Part shown: piece by piece, positions 23,457 through 34,190 of the stretch
Numbering within the stretch: position 1 is the stretch's first letter
How the letters are laid out: the number at the start of each line of letters is the position of its first letter
Source of the DNA: Adiantum capillus-veneris
Taxonomy: Eukaryota > Streptophyta > Polypodiopsida > Polypodiales > Pteridaceae
Assembly: GCA_014529385.2 (NCBI GenBank)
Contig: CM043943.1
Coordinates: forward strand, 153,979,092 to 154,043,091
Length of the DNA: 64,000 nt
Reading direction: 5' to 3'
Position numbers and translations under genes: made by a program
Notes under the pieces: model-generated
The model's input: only the letters and a program-made list of their open reading frames with translations
What the model was told of the DNA's origin: nothing
Databases searched by the model: none

Positions 23457-24424
23457 GCCTCTCGGTTGCTTCCTTGCAGTCTGACAGGCCTAGACTGAAG
23501 ATGGTAAAAAATATCCTAATTGTTAGTCTCCAATAAAGCAAAAGTTAAAGATCTTTAAAAGTTTTTGTGGGTAGTGGAATACATGTTTATTCCTTTTAAT
23601 AAGGAATAAGATAAAATTGGAGACATCTACTAGGGCAATTAGTGTCCCGCAAAAAATGTACAAACTTTGGTAGACAGCAGCCCAAAGAAGATTTTATCCA
23701 TCTTGTATCAAAATTTTGAAGGAATCTTTAATTTTTATTAGGGCGTAAAATTCTATCAAGTTCTTTTGTCTAGACAAGTTTGAAATATGACATAGATTCC
23801 TCAAAAATTCACCAAAGGTAGGCATTTTTGTGATACCTTGAAGAGAGAGTGAGAAAGAGAGAAGGGGAAGCCTCATTGGATTGGTACACAACCCTGTAGT
23901 GTAGCTCTTTTCTAGTTATCAAGAAAAAGAGTGTAATTTTAATTTCATTCATTTTTAAAGTGAATTTTCTTCTTCAATCTAGTTTGGTTTTTTAGTTTCA
24001 AGCTAGCGATAATGTCTTAAAGATTATTTTTTCAAAAATCTCTAGTACCCAATAGTGGTAGATACATGTAAACAAGTTGCATGGTAGTCTTCATGTGGTA
24101 TAGAGTGCATTTTGAGCCTTTGTATAGATATGGGATGGTCTCATTAGGTAGTTGAGCCTTGTAGGAGAGTCATAGGTTCTGATCATCACAGCTCCACAAA
24201 AAATCAAGAAGAGAGAGTGGTGATCAGAGGTGTGCCTACACTTGGGCTAGCAGGATTTACATGCTCCATTTAGAGTGACCTATTGTCATCTCATATGGTA
24301 GAGTTTGAACAAAAGTCATCCAATTATAATAATGTACCTATCAGGCACCTATAAGGCATGTAATGTGTTACAACCATGGGTGCAGACCCTCAACAAGGAT
24401 AGAAGGGAGGATATATCATCTAAA
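23116..24424. other. Non-coding stretch with (GA)n
   Basis: Apart from the (GA)n tract at 23,391-23,452 I see nothing nameable. It may include decayed internal sequence of the chromovirus whose tail follows. Confidence 0.4.
23391..23452. repeat. (GA)n microsatellite
   Basis: Pure (GA)n tract of about 62 bases. Confidence 0.95.
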
Positions 24425-24661
24425 AATAGTGTTCAATTGCTTCAAGTGTCATGTCTTTATGATGGGTCTTGCTCGGTTTTACCAGTCGCTCGGTAAAGTC
24501 TGCTCGACGTATGGTAAGACTCTACGTAATCGACCTATCATTGAACACCTTGTTAAATGGTCAACGTATCCTCGAGAATGCAACTTGGGAACGTCATGAT
24601 GTAATGAGACTAAACTATCCAGATTTCATGTCGAGGTGAGGACACCTCGAATTTTTTAAGT
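24425..24661 (+). pseudogene. Chromovirus integrase tail with chromodomain (element E)
   Basis: In broken frames the segment reads as the C-terminal end of a chromovirus Pol: LLDV near 24,500, then KTLRNRPIIEHLVKWSTYPRE, with a one-base shift before WERHDVMRLNYPDFMSR. Leu-Val-Lys-Trp followed by an aromatic/Pro pair and then an acidic W-E segment is the chromodomain pattern. In live elements this domain steers integration into heterochromatin. It is followed immediately by a polypurine tract and an LTR start, the expected end of such an element. The rest of pol is not visible upstream. Confidence 0.75.
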
Positions 24662-24670
24662 GTGGGAGGA
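24662..24670 (+). other. Polypurine tract of element E
   Basis: GTGGGAGGA lies directly before TGTAAGATCCCC, the start of the LTR. It is the expected primer site for plus-strand DNA synthesis. Confidence 0.75.
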
Positions 24671-25900
24671 TGTAAGATCCCCAATTTTTGGGTCTCTTCT
24701 AAAAATAAGAGAAATAACTTTCAATATCTATTTTGCAAAATTTTGAATTAAGATTCTTGTTTGATAGTATTGGAAGGTTCTAAATGGAAAAAGCAAGGTC
24801 GTTTCCATATTCCAATAGGTTAAACGGATGTTTGGTGCAGTTTTGGAAAAATCCATTATTTTTAGCTTTTTTATGCTTTTAGGTGCTTTTTTTGGTTGCA
24901 GAAAGCAAAGTCGGATCCTTAATCTACGTGTTCTAGCGAAGCTATGGTTCAATTTTATAAAAATGTTTTTTGAGTGCTTTTTACGTTATTTATAGCTTTT
25001 CATGATTTCTAGTGCTTTTTAGTAAGCGGGCTCGCTTTCTTATTCCAGTGGACAAGAGGAACCCGTGGTTCAAATTTAGAAGATTTTTTTTTCTACGCTA
25101 TTTTTAGCTTTTCGTACTTTTTGGCGTTTTTGAAAATCAATGTGCTTTTTATAATGAGCTAAACATAAAAATATTGATTTTAGCCTCGTTGGATTTAAAA
25201 ATCATCATCCGGAGCAAAAAACGAGACCAGATGGGATTTTTACGAGAATTTTTTTTAGAAAAAGCGGTACCGTCAATATGTCGGGATAGTACGGAAAAGT
25301 CATAATTATGTCGGGACATTACGATGCGGCATAATTTAGCTACGGTTTTCATTAGTTGGCTAGATACTGCTCGGATGGTCAGTTTTGCTGTAAAAATTGA
25401 ATGTGGTAAGTGGGAGAGTTGACCACCAAAAGAAAAGGCTTGTTTTTAAAGAAGATTGGAGCTTTTTTCCAAAAGCTAGGGGCTATTCCACGCAAGAAGG
25501 TAGAACCATCTCTCAACTTGGGACATACTCCAGCCTGTTGCACTTGCCTATAACTTGCCGGTTAGTGCTTAGTTCTCAGTGTTGTCTGTTGCATCTACTA
25601 CCGCAAGACTATACGTATCTATTATACGGAGTGGTGTAAGCTCTTCATCACCATCTGCATAAGCTCTTCTCTCTTGAGAAGAAGAAGAAGAAGAAGAAGA
25701 AGGATATTCTCTCTCTACTTGCTTATTATCTTCTCTCTCGTTTCACGATGTACGTGCTCTTCGGAAGCTCTCGTGACGAATACCTCTATGTAGCTTTCAT
25801 CACCGCTCTCTTGCGGTAAATCAAGAGCCTTTTGACAGTCCCTAATCGATTCTAAAGCATGGTGAGAAACTCTAAACTCCATAGCCATCATCTCTCTGTC
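24671..25900 (+). repeat. 3' LTR of chromovirus element E (right end not resolved)
   Basis: The LTR starts TGTAAGATCCCC immediately after the polypurine tract; many plant chromovirus LTRs start TGTAAGA(C/T). Between about 24,840 and 25,150 three degenerate units of roughly 110 bases recur, each with a TTTTTAGCTTTT or TATAGCTTTT phrase, a (T)GTGCTTTTT phrase and (in two) a GTGGTTCAA-like phrase. A (GAA)n tract follows at 25,678-25,702. The true 3' end may lie as far as about 27.8 kb; no second copy is in the window to define it. Confidence 0.6.
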
Positions 25901-28141
25901 TCTCTATGTCGTTTTTTTGAGTAGTCACCCTCTCTCGGTGATTGTTTTTTTGCATATGAGTGCATGTATGGATCAATAGAGTACATACAAAGCTGCCCCA
26001 TGATTATTTCATCATGTTTAACATGCTGATTTATGCACATGATGCGTTTATGATCACGTGCGTGCATAAAAAGAGCTTTTTGTTTCACGTCATAGAGGCG
26101 GTAGGGACACTGTTTTGGTCATAAATCACAAACCATATGAATTAGTCTGAACCCTTTGTACCATAGATAAAACACATCATTTGGAACATTTTCTCTCTTT
26201 GGTGTCATGTGAAAAACACGCACGAGCTAAGAGATATGGTCAAAAAACAGTTTGCTGCCCACTACACAATCAATTTTTTTGACTCCAAGCTCCTTGGAGA
26301 ACCACTATATAGATTCACCGGATGGGTAAACCCACTTAACCAATTGAAAATCTTGATGAAACTTGATGATAAATGAATTTAGGTCTCCGTTATCACTTCG
26401 GAAATGCGAGTTATTAATGACTCTATAACTGGTTTTACCTACACGCGTAGGGGTGCTACTAAGGGGGGTACCATATGATGTCGTGAGTTGACTGAGATGT
26501 TTTGATATGTTTTATGGTTTGTTTTAGTGAGATGATTTCAATTACTAGATGGCCATAAACTTATGTGGGAGTATATGGTTAAACATCCCGAACCGCATAG
26601 TCAGATATGAATAAAGTGGCTTTCTTTTGGGGTTACCGTTTGTTGTGTGAGTACCATATGGTCAAAGTGATGTAATAGAGTGATAGTCTATAGTATGGAG
26701 ATGAACTTGATGCATTGGTTTCAGGTCAAATACTTTCATTTTCATATTTTGCATGCTCCCGAAAATGTCAAAAATTTGTTTTTGCATATGTGTGAAGTTA
26801 TGGTTTATGGTTGACCTAAAGGTCGGAGCTGATTTGCATCATGCTTATGGTGTTAGAATGTTATCATATGATGTATGGGAACTCATGGATTGATGTGGAT
26901 GCCTCATATGCATGGTTATGACTGCTTTCCACCTTTCTAGGTCAAAAACTAGCTCTATGTGCTAGAGAGGTGAGGTGCAGATGTGATGCATCAACTTTGC
27001 ATAGTTGGATGTTGTCAAAATTGGATTTTTATATCATGATTACTTGCTGGTCGGAATCTTTTTATGCATGAAAGAATCACGTCTTAAGAGTCACACGTGT
27101 GTGGACTCCGATTGATTGCAGGGGATGTGTCAAACTCCGAGTGTGGGAGTTGATTCAATGTGATTATGATTTATGGTTAAGGGATGAGATTCCCTCAAGG
27201 ATTATGGTTGAAATTTTATGGTGGAAGCCAGTGTGGCTTATGGTTTTTTTTAACTGGATTTGGTTATGCTCTTGAAATTTTTGTAGCCATGTTATGTTAT
27301 TAAGTGGTTATACAGGATTGGTCGTACCTCACCCAAATAGGGTGGAGTGCTCACTCGTGTGATGTGATTGGATTATGGTTTATGGATTTTTGTATCGGAT
27401 CATGAAGTGGATCAAGATGGTTTATGGTAGACGTGTAAGGGAAGAGACCCTGTACAGTTTAATTGTTTGGGAAAGATTGTTTGTGCATCTGGGAAGTGCT
27501 ATTGTGATTGGAATCATGTGTTATATTTCTCATGGCAGCATCGCTACAAGACTAGGATCACCCACATTGCTTAGCCTTAGACTAAAGGGTCGTTGACCTG
27601 GAGCTTTGCTGGATCGGGGGTGTTGCCTAGGTCTTCTTCTTTTTTGTTAGACTCATCTACACGGTTACTGCGTCGAGCATTGAATGACCTACACGGATAA
27701 CACGTCGAGGATTTTTCCTTGGCTTTGCCTAAATACCCGGTGCTGGGCATCGAAGAGGCATGGCACCTAAACTGGTATGGTTGGTGTTGATACCCTACCA
27801 CCTGCTGGTATTTGGGATCCTTTCAGAGCTCTGGTTCATGGATGGAAGCAAAGCGGCCTCAGCCTGTGTCTCGCTCAGGTAGGTTGGAGGTGTTCTGGCT
27901 CACTCATAGTGAAGTGAAATTCTCTCTGTCCGTAGTAGAGCGAAAGTGGGGACCGGTCGATCCCTACACAGGGTCCGATGCTCTGCTAGTTATTTTGTCA
28001 TAAACTCTTTTTTGGATGTTATGGTATACCCATACTTTTTCATTGCATTAATACATGGTTGCCTGCTCCATTTAGATGGGCATTTAAAGAATCTCTCTTG
28101 TCATCTTCTCATGCTCTGTCCACTCTATTTCACCCCCCACT

Positions 28142-28143
<2 letters not shown>
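25901..28143. other. Non-coding stretch, possibly the rest of the element E LTR
   Basis: No gene is recognised. Phrases such as TTATGGTTTATG and GATTATGG recur from about 26,500 to 27,450. Around 27,620-27,800 a GC-richer part contains CACGGTTACTGCGTCGAG and CACGGATAACACGTCGAG, two similar phrases about 40 bases apart. Confidence 0.4.

Positions 28144-28213
<70 letters not shown>
28144..28213. repeat. (TC)n microsatellite
   Basis: Pure (TC)n tract of about 70 bases. Confidence 0.95.
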
Positions 28214-28218
<5 letters not shown>

Positions 28219-29254
28219 GCAACATGGTGTACACATATATTCACCCTCCACAATGCTATAATTTTCTTGAGTACACTTTCATTCATACCACCCATTCACG
28301 GGTAGCACTAGTCGCTATGTACCTCTGGATGCAGTCTGCAAAGCTCATGGCCTAAACTCCATGCTTGGTTGGGTGCTGAGAACTCCTCCCCTATGCAAAT
28401 GCTTCCGCAACTCTGATGTATATTGAAAATTGTATATGTTGTGCATAGACCCCTGGGGAGGGGTATCTCTCATTGAAGATAAGAGTTTCTCTTGACAAGT
28501 ATGTGGAGACCTGCAATTTTTTCTCTAATTCTTTGACGAATGATATGTGTAGCACTTGATGTAAAAGGAATATATACAAGAGGATAGTGATGAGTGTTTC
28601 TAAATTAGGGTCTACAACCTAAATGACCAAAGGAAAAAAAATCCGGCGGGGAAAAAGTGCCTTTGGCATACGCTCTTATTGGAGTTGAAGTATCTTATCA
28701 TGCAAGGTAAGTGCTTGGGAGAAACAAAGGAAGAGTTTCTAATGCAAGTGTTAATTATGGGATACTCTATATGCATATGAGAAATTTGTCAACAAACAAA
28801 GCAAGCAATGCAAAAGATGGAGTTGATGGGTACATCAAGGAGCAAATGTAGCACATGTGACATGAAAGGATGTCACAAAAGCTTCCACGTTTTTAAGAAT
28901 GGTTTTTGATGTAGAAGCTTCTCCACTCATACCTCACTAAGCTCAATGCGTGAGTGTCTTTCTGACTGCCTCCTTCACTTCACTAGACTTGAAATACATA
29001 GAATTTGACTCTTATGCTCACCTATACCAGCATGAGCAACACAAATTAAATATGCCAGCTCTTCCAGATTGAGTAGTACCTAGGATAGCTAAGACTCTTA
29101 GACCATAAATAATATTACTTAAAGATTTGGGACGAACATCTCGCTCATTTAGCAGCTTAGCTATCCAAATCTGACTCTTATGCCATGTATTTTTAATAGC
29201 AACTTGGATGTACCTATTCAAAGCCAAAAACCTAATTCCATAGGTTCTTGAGAT
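28214..29254. other. Non-coding stretch
   Basis: No gene is named. A short plus-strand frame near 28,850 contains CSTCDMKGCHKSFHV, a Cys/His-rich peptide without a recognisable spacing. It may be a decayed zinc-knuckle fragment. Confidence 0.35.
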
Positions 29255-30100
29255 TTAGGCCTCGTTCGTTGTTTTGGTCTTTGAATGCCACCGTTTTTTC
29301 TGATAGGTTGGCATACCTTTGATCCGCTTGATTTGTTTTTTGTATGTCAATATTTCTTTGTGGAACAGGTTATATGATTGTAGAAGGGATTGATGGAGCT
29401 TTTGTTTTATCTCCCATGGGAAGCAGTTGTGGATGTTTTGTGATTGAGTTTCCAATAGAAATTTGGAAACCTACCTCATTTGTGGTCTCTATGTGACGGT
29501 TTTGCATTTGCCCTTTTGGCTCCATGGCTTGATGTACACTAGGCTTTGGGATCCATATTTGACTATGACCCTTATAAAAGCCTTGCTTTTGTAGTAGAAG
29601 GTGAGGTATCCATTGGGAGGTTGTATCACCCTCTGTTGTGATTGGCTTCTATTGGTTCTTGGTTGTGATCGCTTGCCTTCGAGTGGAGTCGTGTGCTACA
29701 TGACTGACCTTATTTGTTCCAGGTTGAGTTACTACCTTTGATAACCACATTTGAGTGCTAGCTTCATAAAATCCTTGTGCTTTGAGTAGCTTGACTGAAA
29801 TCATTTTTTGCTTCACATGTCTTTGTCAGGTAGCCTGGTAGAAGTCTGACTTTGGTACCCATACTCGTGGCATTGCTTGTTTCTTTAAAGGTATTTTTTG
29901 ATGCCTTTTAAAGTTTTTCTTTCTCTTGATCGAGGTGTTTGTCTTCCATTGATGGCTCAACTTTTTCTTTGTAGAAATTTGTCCTTGAGGTGAGTAGGTC
30001 CAGGCTATTACCTTAGGCTTTTTGGCCCAAACTTAGCGTCCCCTTGAAAGTAGCCTTGAGAAGTGATTAATTCATTTGATGCTACCTACCCTATTACCTT
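29255..30100 (-). pseudogene. W(I/V)PK-repeat region of element B
   Basis: The minus strand, across frames, contains RVWVPKSDFYQAT, LLKAQGFYEASTQMW and LLQKQGFYKGHSQIWIPK. The repeated scheme LLxxQG(F/Y)Y......W(I/V)PK also occurs in element C as LLEAQGYYDGNEQIWVPK (about 38.9 kb). The function is unknown. A Lys-rich N-terminal part (about 29.9 kb) matches the Arg/Lys-rich stretch in C. This is an accessory C-terminal extension of the polyprotein rather than a known enzyme. Confidence 0.5.
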
Positions 30101-30499
30101 TGGTTGTTGAGGTTGAATTTGTGATTGGTGTATCCAAACTGGATCTTTGACTTTGATGTGCTCTTTGGATACTAACACTTGGTTGCTGTTTTTTGGATTT
30201 TTTGAAGGCTTTGTTGTGATGGAAACTTTGATTAATAAACTTTCTACTTAGGTTTCCATTGCATTGTTGATGGTTTGGATTTTAATGTAGAGGATGCGTA
30301 GGAAGTTTGATGAAGACTCATTGAAGGTATGTCGACTTGCAAAGTTGATCGGCTTCAGTGTTTGCCTTAACTTTACCTTCTTTTGCTATCGTTGGTTGTT
30401 CCTTCTTTTCATGGATTTGAGTTGCTTTTGGAACTATGTTTGTTGTTGTTGTTGAAGCTCGTTGTTGTTGTTGAAAGAAGATGTTTATCTAGCTTTTTT

Positions 30500-30790
30500 A
30501 AGGACCATATCCTCCTTGACGTGATGGGAATCGATTAGATAGAAAGTATCCTTGAACTCCCCAGTACTTAACTTGAGTACGGCTTCTACCACACCAAAGC
30601 TAGGAATTGGCACACTAGAACTTGTGTACACTATTTTCTTCTAGCTCTTTGATTGGTGGCTCCCCCATCATTATCCAAGTGCCATAAGACATTAAATTCC
30701 TTGTAACATAAGGATCTATCATAGATGAACATGTAATTTTGAGTCTTGTTTCTCCACATACACTAAATTTGATCACTATAGAAGACAATT
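30500..30790 (-). pseudogene. Second retropepsin-like region of element B (degenerate)
   Basis: In one minus-strand frame SSMIDPYVTRNLMSYGTW occupies the place of LLDTGAKHNLLSYGVW in element C. The active-site Asp is kept, but the following Thr-Gly is Pro-Tyr. KLSTGEFKDTFYLID further on, after a stop and frameshift, corresponds to the YDNGSIVQRFLVM strand in C. It is therefore homologous to the post-integrase protease of C and probably inactive. Confidence 0.5.
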
Positions 30791-30801
30791 GATCTTTTTT
30801 C

Positions 30802-31131
30802 TTATCCTTGTTCTTCTCTGGATCTTGAGTCTATCGTTATTCTCTGGATCTTGAGTCTGTTGTTCTTCTCTAGATCTTGAGTCTGCCGAACATTTGATGT
30901 CAAACTTGGACACACTACTTCTTCATCCACTTTTAGTTGTGCATTTTCTGGAGTCTGCTTCTTTGGAACAACTATTGTTGATTCTTCAGGTATGTCAATG
31001 ATGACATATTCCCATGGTTGCTTTTCTTCCTTCATTTGTGCTTTTGCACCATGGTTCATGACATTGTTTGTCTCACCTTGTCTAATTTCATACTCATAAT
31101 TTTCATCAGCTTTCTTCAACACCTTTATCAT
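30802..31131 (-). pseudogene. Acidic linker of element B
   Basis: A 109-codon frame, acidic and Gln-rich, with WEYVIIDIPEESTIVVPKKQ. It lies between the two protease-like regions in the interval where element C has a pre-RT linker and pol. A short direct repeat (TTCTCTGGATCTTGAGTCT three times near 30,812-30,893 on the plus strand) interrupts its end. No family is recognised. Confidence 0.4.
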
Positions 31132-31211
31132 AAAATAGGGAGATATGTCATAGCCTTCCTCATCACAAAACTTTATAGGTGTTGTTCATTTACGCACACA
31201 TCTAGAGTAGC

Positions 31212-31850
31212 CTATATTTGGTCCCATCCAAATGACTCAAATGAATCCTCAGGAAATGGTTCTTGAATGTCATCTTTGTCCTTGATTGGGTTTTTTAGAT
31301 CAAAATCTTTCCTTAACAAACTCTCATAGTCATAAGCTCCACATATACAAATATATGCTTTTGTTTGCAACTGTGTAGGTATCTCTTTCTCATTCATTGT
31401 TAATGAGTCAAATTCTTCTACAAGAGTTTGACTAACATCTCTATAGCTATGGTCCTTGACACTAATTCTTGTCGTAACATTTTTGTTCCTCAAGTAGATT
31501 TGGTCATAGCCCCAATTTTGTACCATTTTAAGTTGATGCATAAATGGTTTCCTTAGAATGACATCATAGTTGTTGCTCTTGTCAAAATCCACTATGGAAA
31601 AGGTATGTTTGTACTCTATGCTTCAAGAGGTTATTATAATATGTTCCAATATACCTGCAAGTCTCTGTGGAAATGGCCACTCTAACCCCACTATTGAGTA
31701 TGGCCATTTTTTCTCTCCTTTGTGCTCCACTAGCAAGGTGGTATTCCCTTCTTCCCTTCAAAATAATCTAGCACCTTGTTTACATGTACTGGTTGTGCCT
31801 TTGGTTTGTCTTAATCGCTTTTCATAGCTCACTTGGCGATTGCTCCTCTA
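31212..31850 (-). pseudogene. First retropepsin-like region of element B
   Basis: Frame-shifted minus-strand pieces read ILNSGVRVAISTETCRYIG (about 31.7 kb; Asn replaces the catalytic Asp of DSG, explainable by one G-to-A change), then TFSIVDFDKSNNYDVILRKP and VQNWGYDQIYLR. These parallel element C's first protease (TFIVMDFSKHPMSFEMILGHP). The tail continues as a 126-codon frame rich in Asp and Glu. It is inactive as it stands. Confidence 0.6.
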
Positions 31851-32230
31851 CCTTTGGGATAGGTGCCATAAATTGGGGTCTTGTATCATTAGTGGTGTTG
31901 GACACTACTCAGTCTTCTAATCTCCAAGTAATTGGTTGTTTATGTTGTACTTATTACTTCCATATCCTTTTGTGGTCATGGTTCTTGTTTTGGTTTGATA
32001 TTTTTTTGAGGAGACACTTTAGCAATCTTTGCCTTTAGAGTTTCAAATTCACCTCTTCATTGTCTTATTTCTAGTGTAGGTTCCATTAATACTCGTGCTG
32101 TCTCTATCAAAATTTTGCACATATCTAGCCTTTGCTTTCTCTACCTCAAGAGGAGGGTAGGTAATCCATTGTTGCTCTAAAGATGGGTTGGTCTTCAATC
32201 TAGCCTCAAATGCTTGCAACATAGCGTCTA

Positions 32231-32570
32231 ATGGCTCTAGCTAGGACTTTGTTTACCAACATTGATCCTCCTGATGACAGTTTAGATGATTTTTATTTCT
32301 TCGTTTGTTCCTTGTTTTTCTTTTCTTGTTTCATTTGCTTTTTGGTTTGTTGTAGCTTGGTTTCTAAGGTAGTTTTGTCTTTTAGCCTTTTTGATTTCAA
32401 TTTTTTTGTTTAACTTTCCAAGATTTCTTTGAGTCCTCATCAATAAGCTCTCAATTTTTGCATGAACCAGCAATTTTTGTTCCTGCTTACCTCAGATTCT
32501 CTTGCAGAAGGTAACATTCCTATAACGTTCACTGTTGTTTTCCCCTTGTTGTTTGGGTGTTTTGGACAAT
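32231..32570 (-). pseudogene. Gag tail of element B
   Basis: Lys/Asn/Gln-rich minus-strand frames (LNKKIEIKKAKRQNYLRNQ and CPKHPNNKGKTTVNVIGML) lie to the left of the inserted repeat copy. Basic composition and position fit the nucleocapsid end of Gag. No complete zinc knuckle is visible. Confidence 0.4.
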
Positions 32571-33332
32571 CCCTCATGGTCTCAGACCCAAGACTCACAC
32601 ACCTTGGCTGATTTTTCAAAGGCATTATTGACTTACACACTCACACAATCTATGTGTGAAGCAAGAAGACTCTCTCTCTCTCTCTCCTTCTCAAGCTCTA
32701 ATGGAAAGCTTACCACCTACTCCAAGCTTGTGAGAAGGGAGGCCTACACCAACAAATATTGGCTTTGTGATGCAAATCCAACCAAGAGCCAAGCTTCAAT
32801 GCATGCTCATCTCCTCTACCATGCTAATTACTAAGCTAAGCTATGCTAATAAGAGTGATTGTGTGAGGAGATGTATATATTTCTCGTAAGAATACTCCTT
32901 CTTCCTCTCAATCTACTCTCATACCCCGCTAGCTCTCACCATCTTTGAAGGTGTGTGAGGTCTTGGGTCTGAGACCGTGAGGGAATTGATGTTGTGTTTA
33001 ATAAGTGTTGTGCTTAGTGCCTAAAGTTTCCATCTTCATAGCACTAGCTAGTATTGAAGGAACACAAAGAATTGTATTGTAAAATGTCTCTCTTGATGGG
33101 AGAAACCATAATACAAAGCCTTTTGGAGGGGGGACCGGCTCCATGCAAATCTGGTCCTCAACTATTGTCAATTACATAATTTATCTCTCTTTTGAAGTAT
33201 TGTTTATGCTATCTAACTAGGTGTTATGCTTTTTGTTGCTTTCTCATTAGGAATCTTTTCTAATGAAATGCTCACTATGTTCATGCTATTTTCCGCTACA
33301 CACAAGTTACTAGGCCATTAAATGTTACAGGA
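32567..33332 (+). repeat. Dispersed LTR-like repeat, copy 3 (inside element B)
   Basis: From about 32,640 to 33,332 it follows copies 1 and 2: GCAAATCCAACCAAGAGCC, GGTGTGTGAGGTCTTGGG, TCTCTCTTGATGGGAGAAAC, GGGGGGACCGGCTCCATG, ending CATTAAATGTTACA. It lacks the 5' 350 bases of the longer copies. Its left border is an inverted copy of an internal block: 32,567-32,605 is complementary to 32,948-32,988 with three small differences, giving a potential hairpin stem of about 40 bp. Confidence 0.65.
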
Positions 33333-33399
33333 TATGAACATTTAGCTTTTCTCATCCATTGTATAATTATTTCTCATGGGTTTGTGGCACACATGATGA

Positions 33400-34170
33400 T
33401 TGTGGTCTCTCAATGCTTGGCACAATCCTATTTTGACCCATTGGAAATCTTGGAGGTGGAACTTGATGCTATGATTGAGGTCCATATAGTCTTTCTCGCA
33501 CATCATTCTAGCCAAAGTCTAGGTTCAATCATCATGGTACTTCGTCTGCTTGTCTATACTTGGCATTGCTTGAGGTTGAGAAACTCGTATCATGTTGGTT
33601 TCACTAGAAGACAAGGAGACATTTCTTTTTGTAGTTTCCACATCCTCTATAATCTCACCATAAGCTTTGCAATTGTCCACAATGTACAAAGGTTCTTTTG
33701 TGACTTGCTCAAATGTGGTATATGCTTTCAAGTGTAGATCCTTTGTGAGCGTCTCTTTCTTCAATCCCTCTATGAAGAGAAATGATAGTCTCTTGTCGTG
33801 TGGCAACTTTGATGCTAAAAATCTCTCAGGGTATTGTTTGAAGCAAAGAAAAGCTTCCTTCACTTTCGTATTCTCTTTTTGCTTGAAAGCATAGATTTGA
33901 GACACAATATTGTGCTTGAGTCCCATTTTAGAGAATTCCTCTGTAAATTCTTGCAAGACTTATCCTATGTTTGGAACATTATCCTTTTTCAATTATTTGA
34001 ACCATGTCAAGACTATTTCTTCCAAGTTTGAGCCAAATCCTTCGTGTTAGGTGTGAAAATCCACAATCTGTTCAACGCTCAAAACTTGTTTGAAGAGTGA
34101 GACATGAGTATATGGATCCCTTCATGGTGCTTTGTCTCAACACACTTGGTCACTTGAGATGGTCTCAACA
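33400..34170 (-). pseudogene. gag (capsid) of element B
   Basis: A 143-codon frame (33,956-33,525) reads EAFLCFKQYPERFLASKLPH ... FIEGLKKETLTKDLHLK ... FEQVTKEPLYIVDN. This is the F..GL...L....K....FE..... end of a Ty3/gypsy Gag capsid domain. Upstream, to about 34,170, broken frames hold FKQVLSVEQIVDFHT and AQTWKK, the expected preceding helices. No intact start is visible. Confidence 0.6.
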
Positions 34171-34190
34171 GTTGTGGTTGAGTCGCCCAT

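Larger units (their letters stand above)
29255..34190 (-). mobile_element. Decayed gypsy-like element related to element C (element B)
   Basis: On the minus strand, right to left, are gag (about 34,170-33,400), a gag tail (32,570-32,231), a first retropepsin-like region (about 31,840-31,212), an acidic linker (31,131-30,802), a second retropepsin-like region (about 30,780-30,500) and a repeat region with WIPK/WVPK motifs (about 30,100-29,255). Order and motifs match element C, except that the RT-RNase H-integrase block expected between the proteases is not visible. Copy 3 of the dispersed repeat sits inside gag. No LTR pair was found. Confidence 0.6.

Noticed and set aside
27790-27835. TGGTAT followed 12 bases later by CAGAGC as a split primer binding site after the element E LTR.
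   Set aside because: The site is not contiguous and would lie on the wrong side of a 3' LTR. Probably chance.
28850-28915. CSTCDMKGCHKSFHV as a zinc-finger gene.
   Set aside because: Too short, flanked by stops, and the Cys/His spacing matches no family I know.
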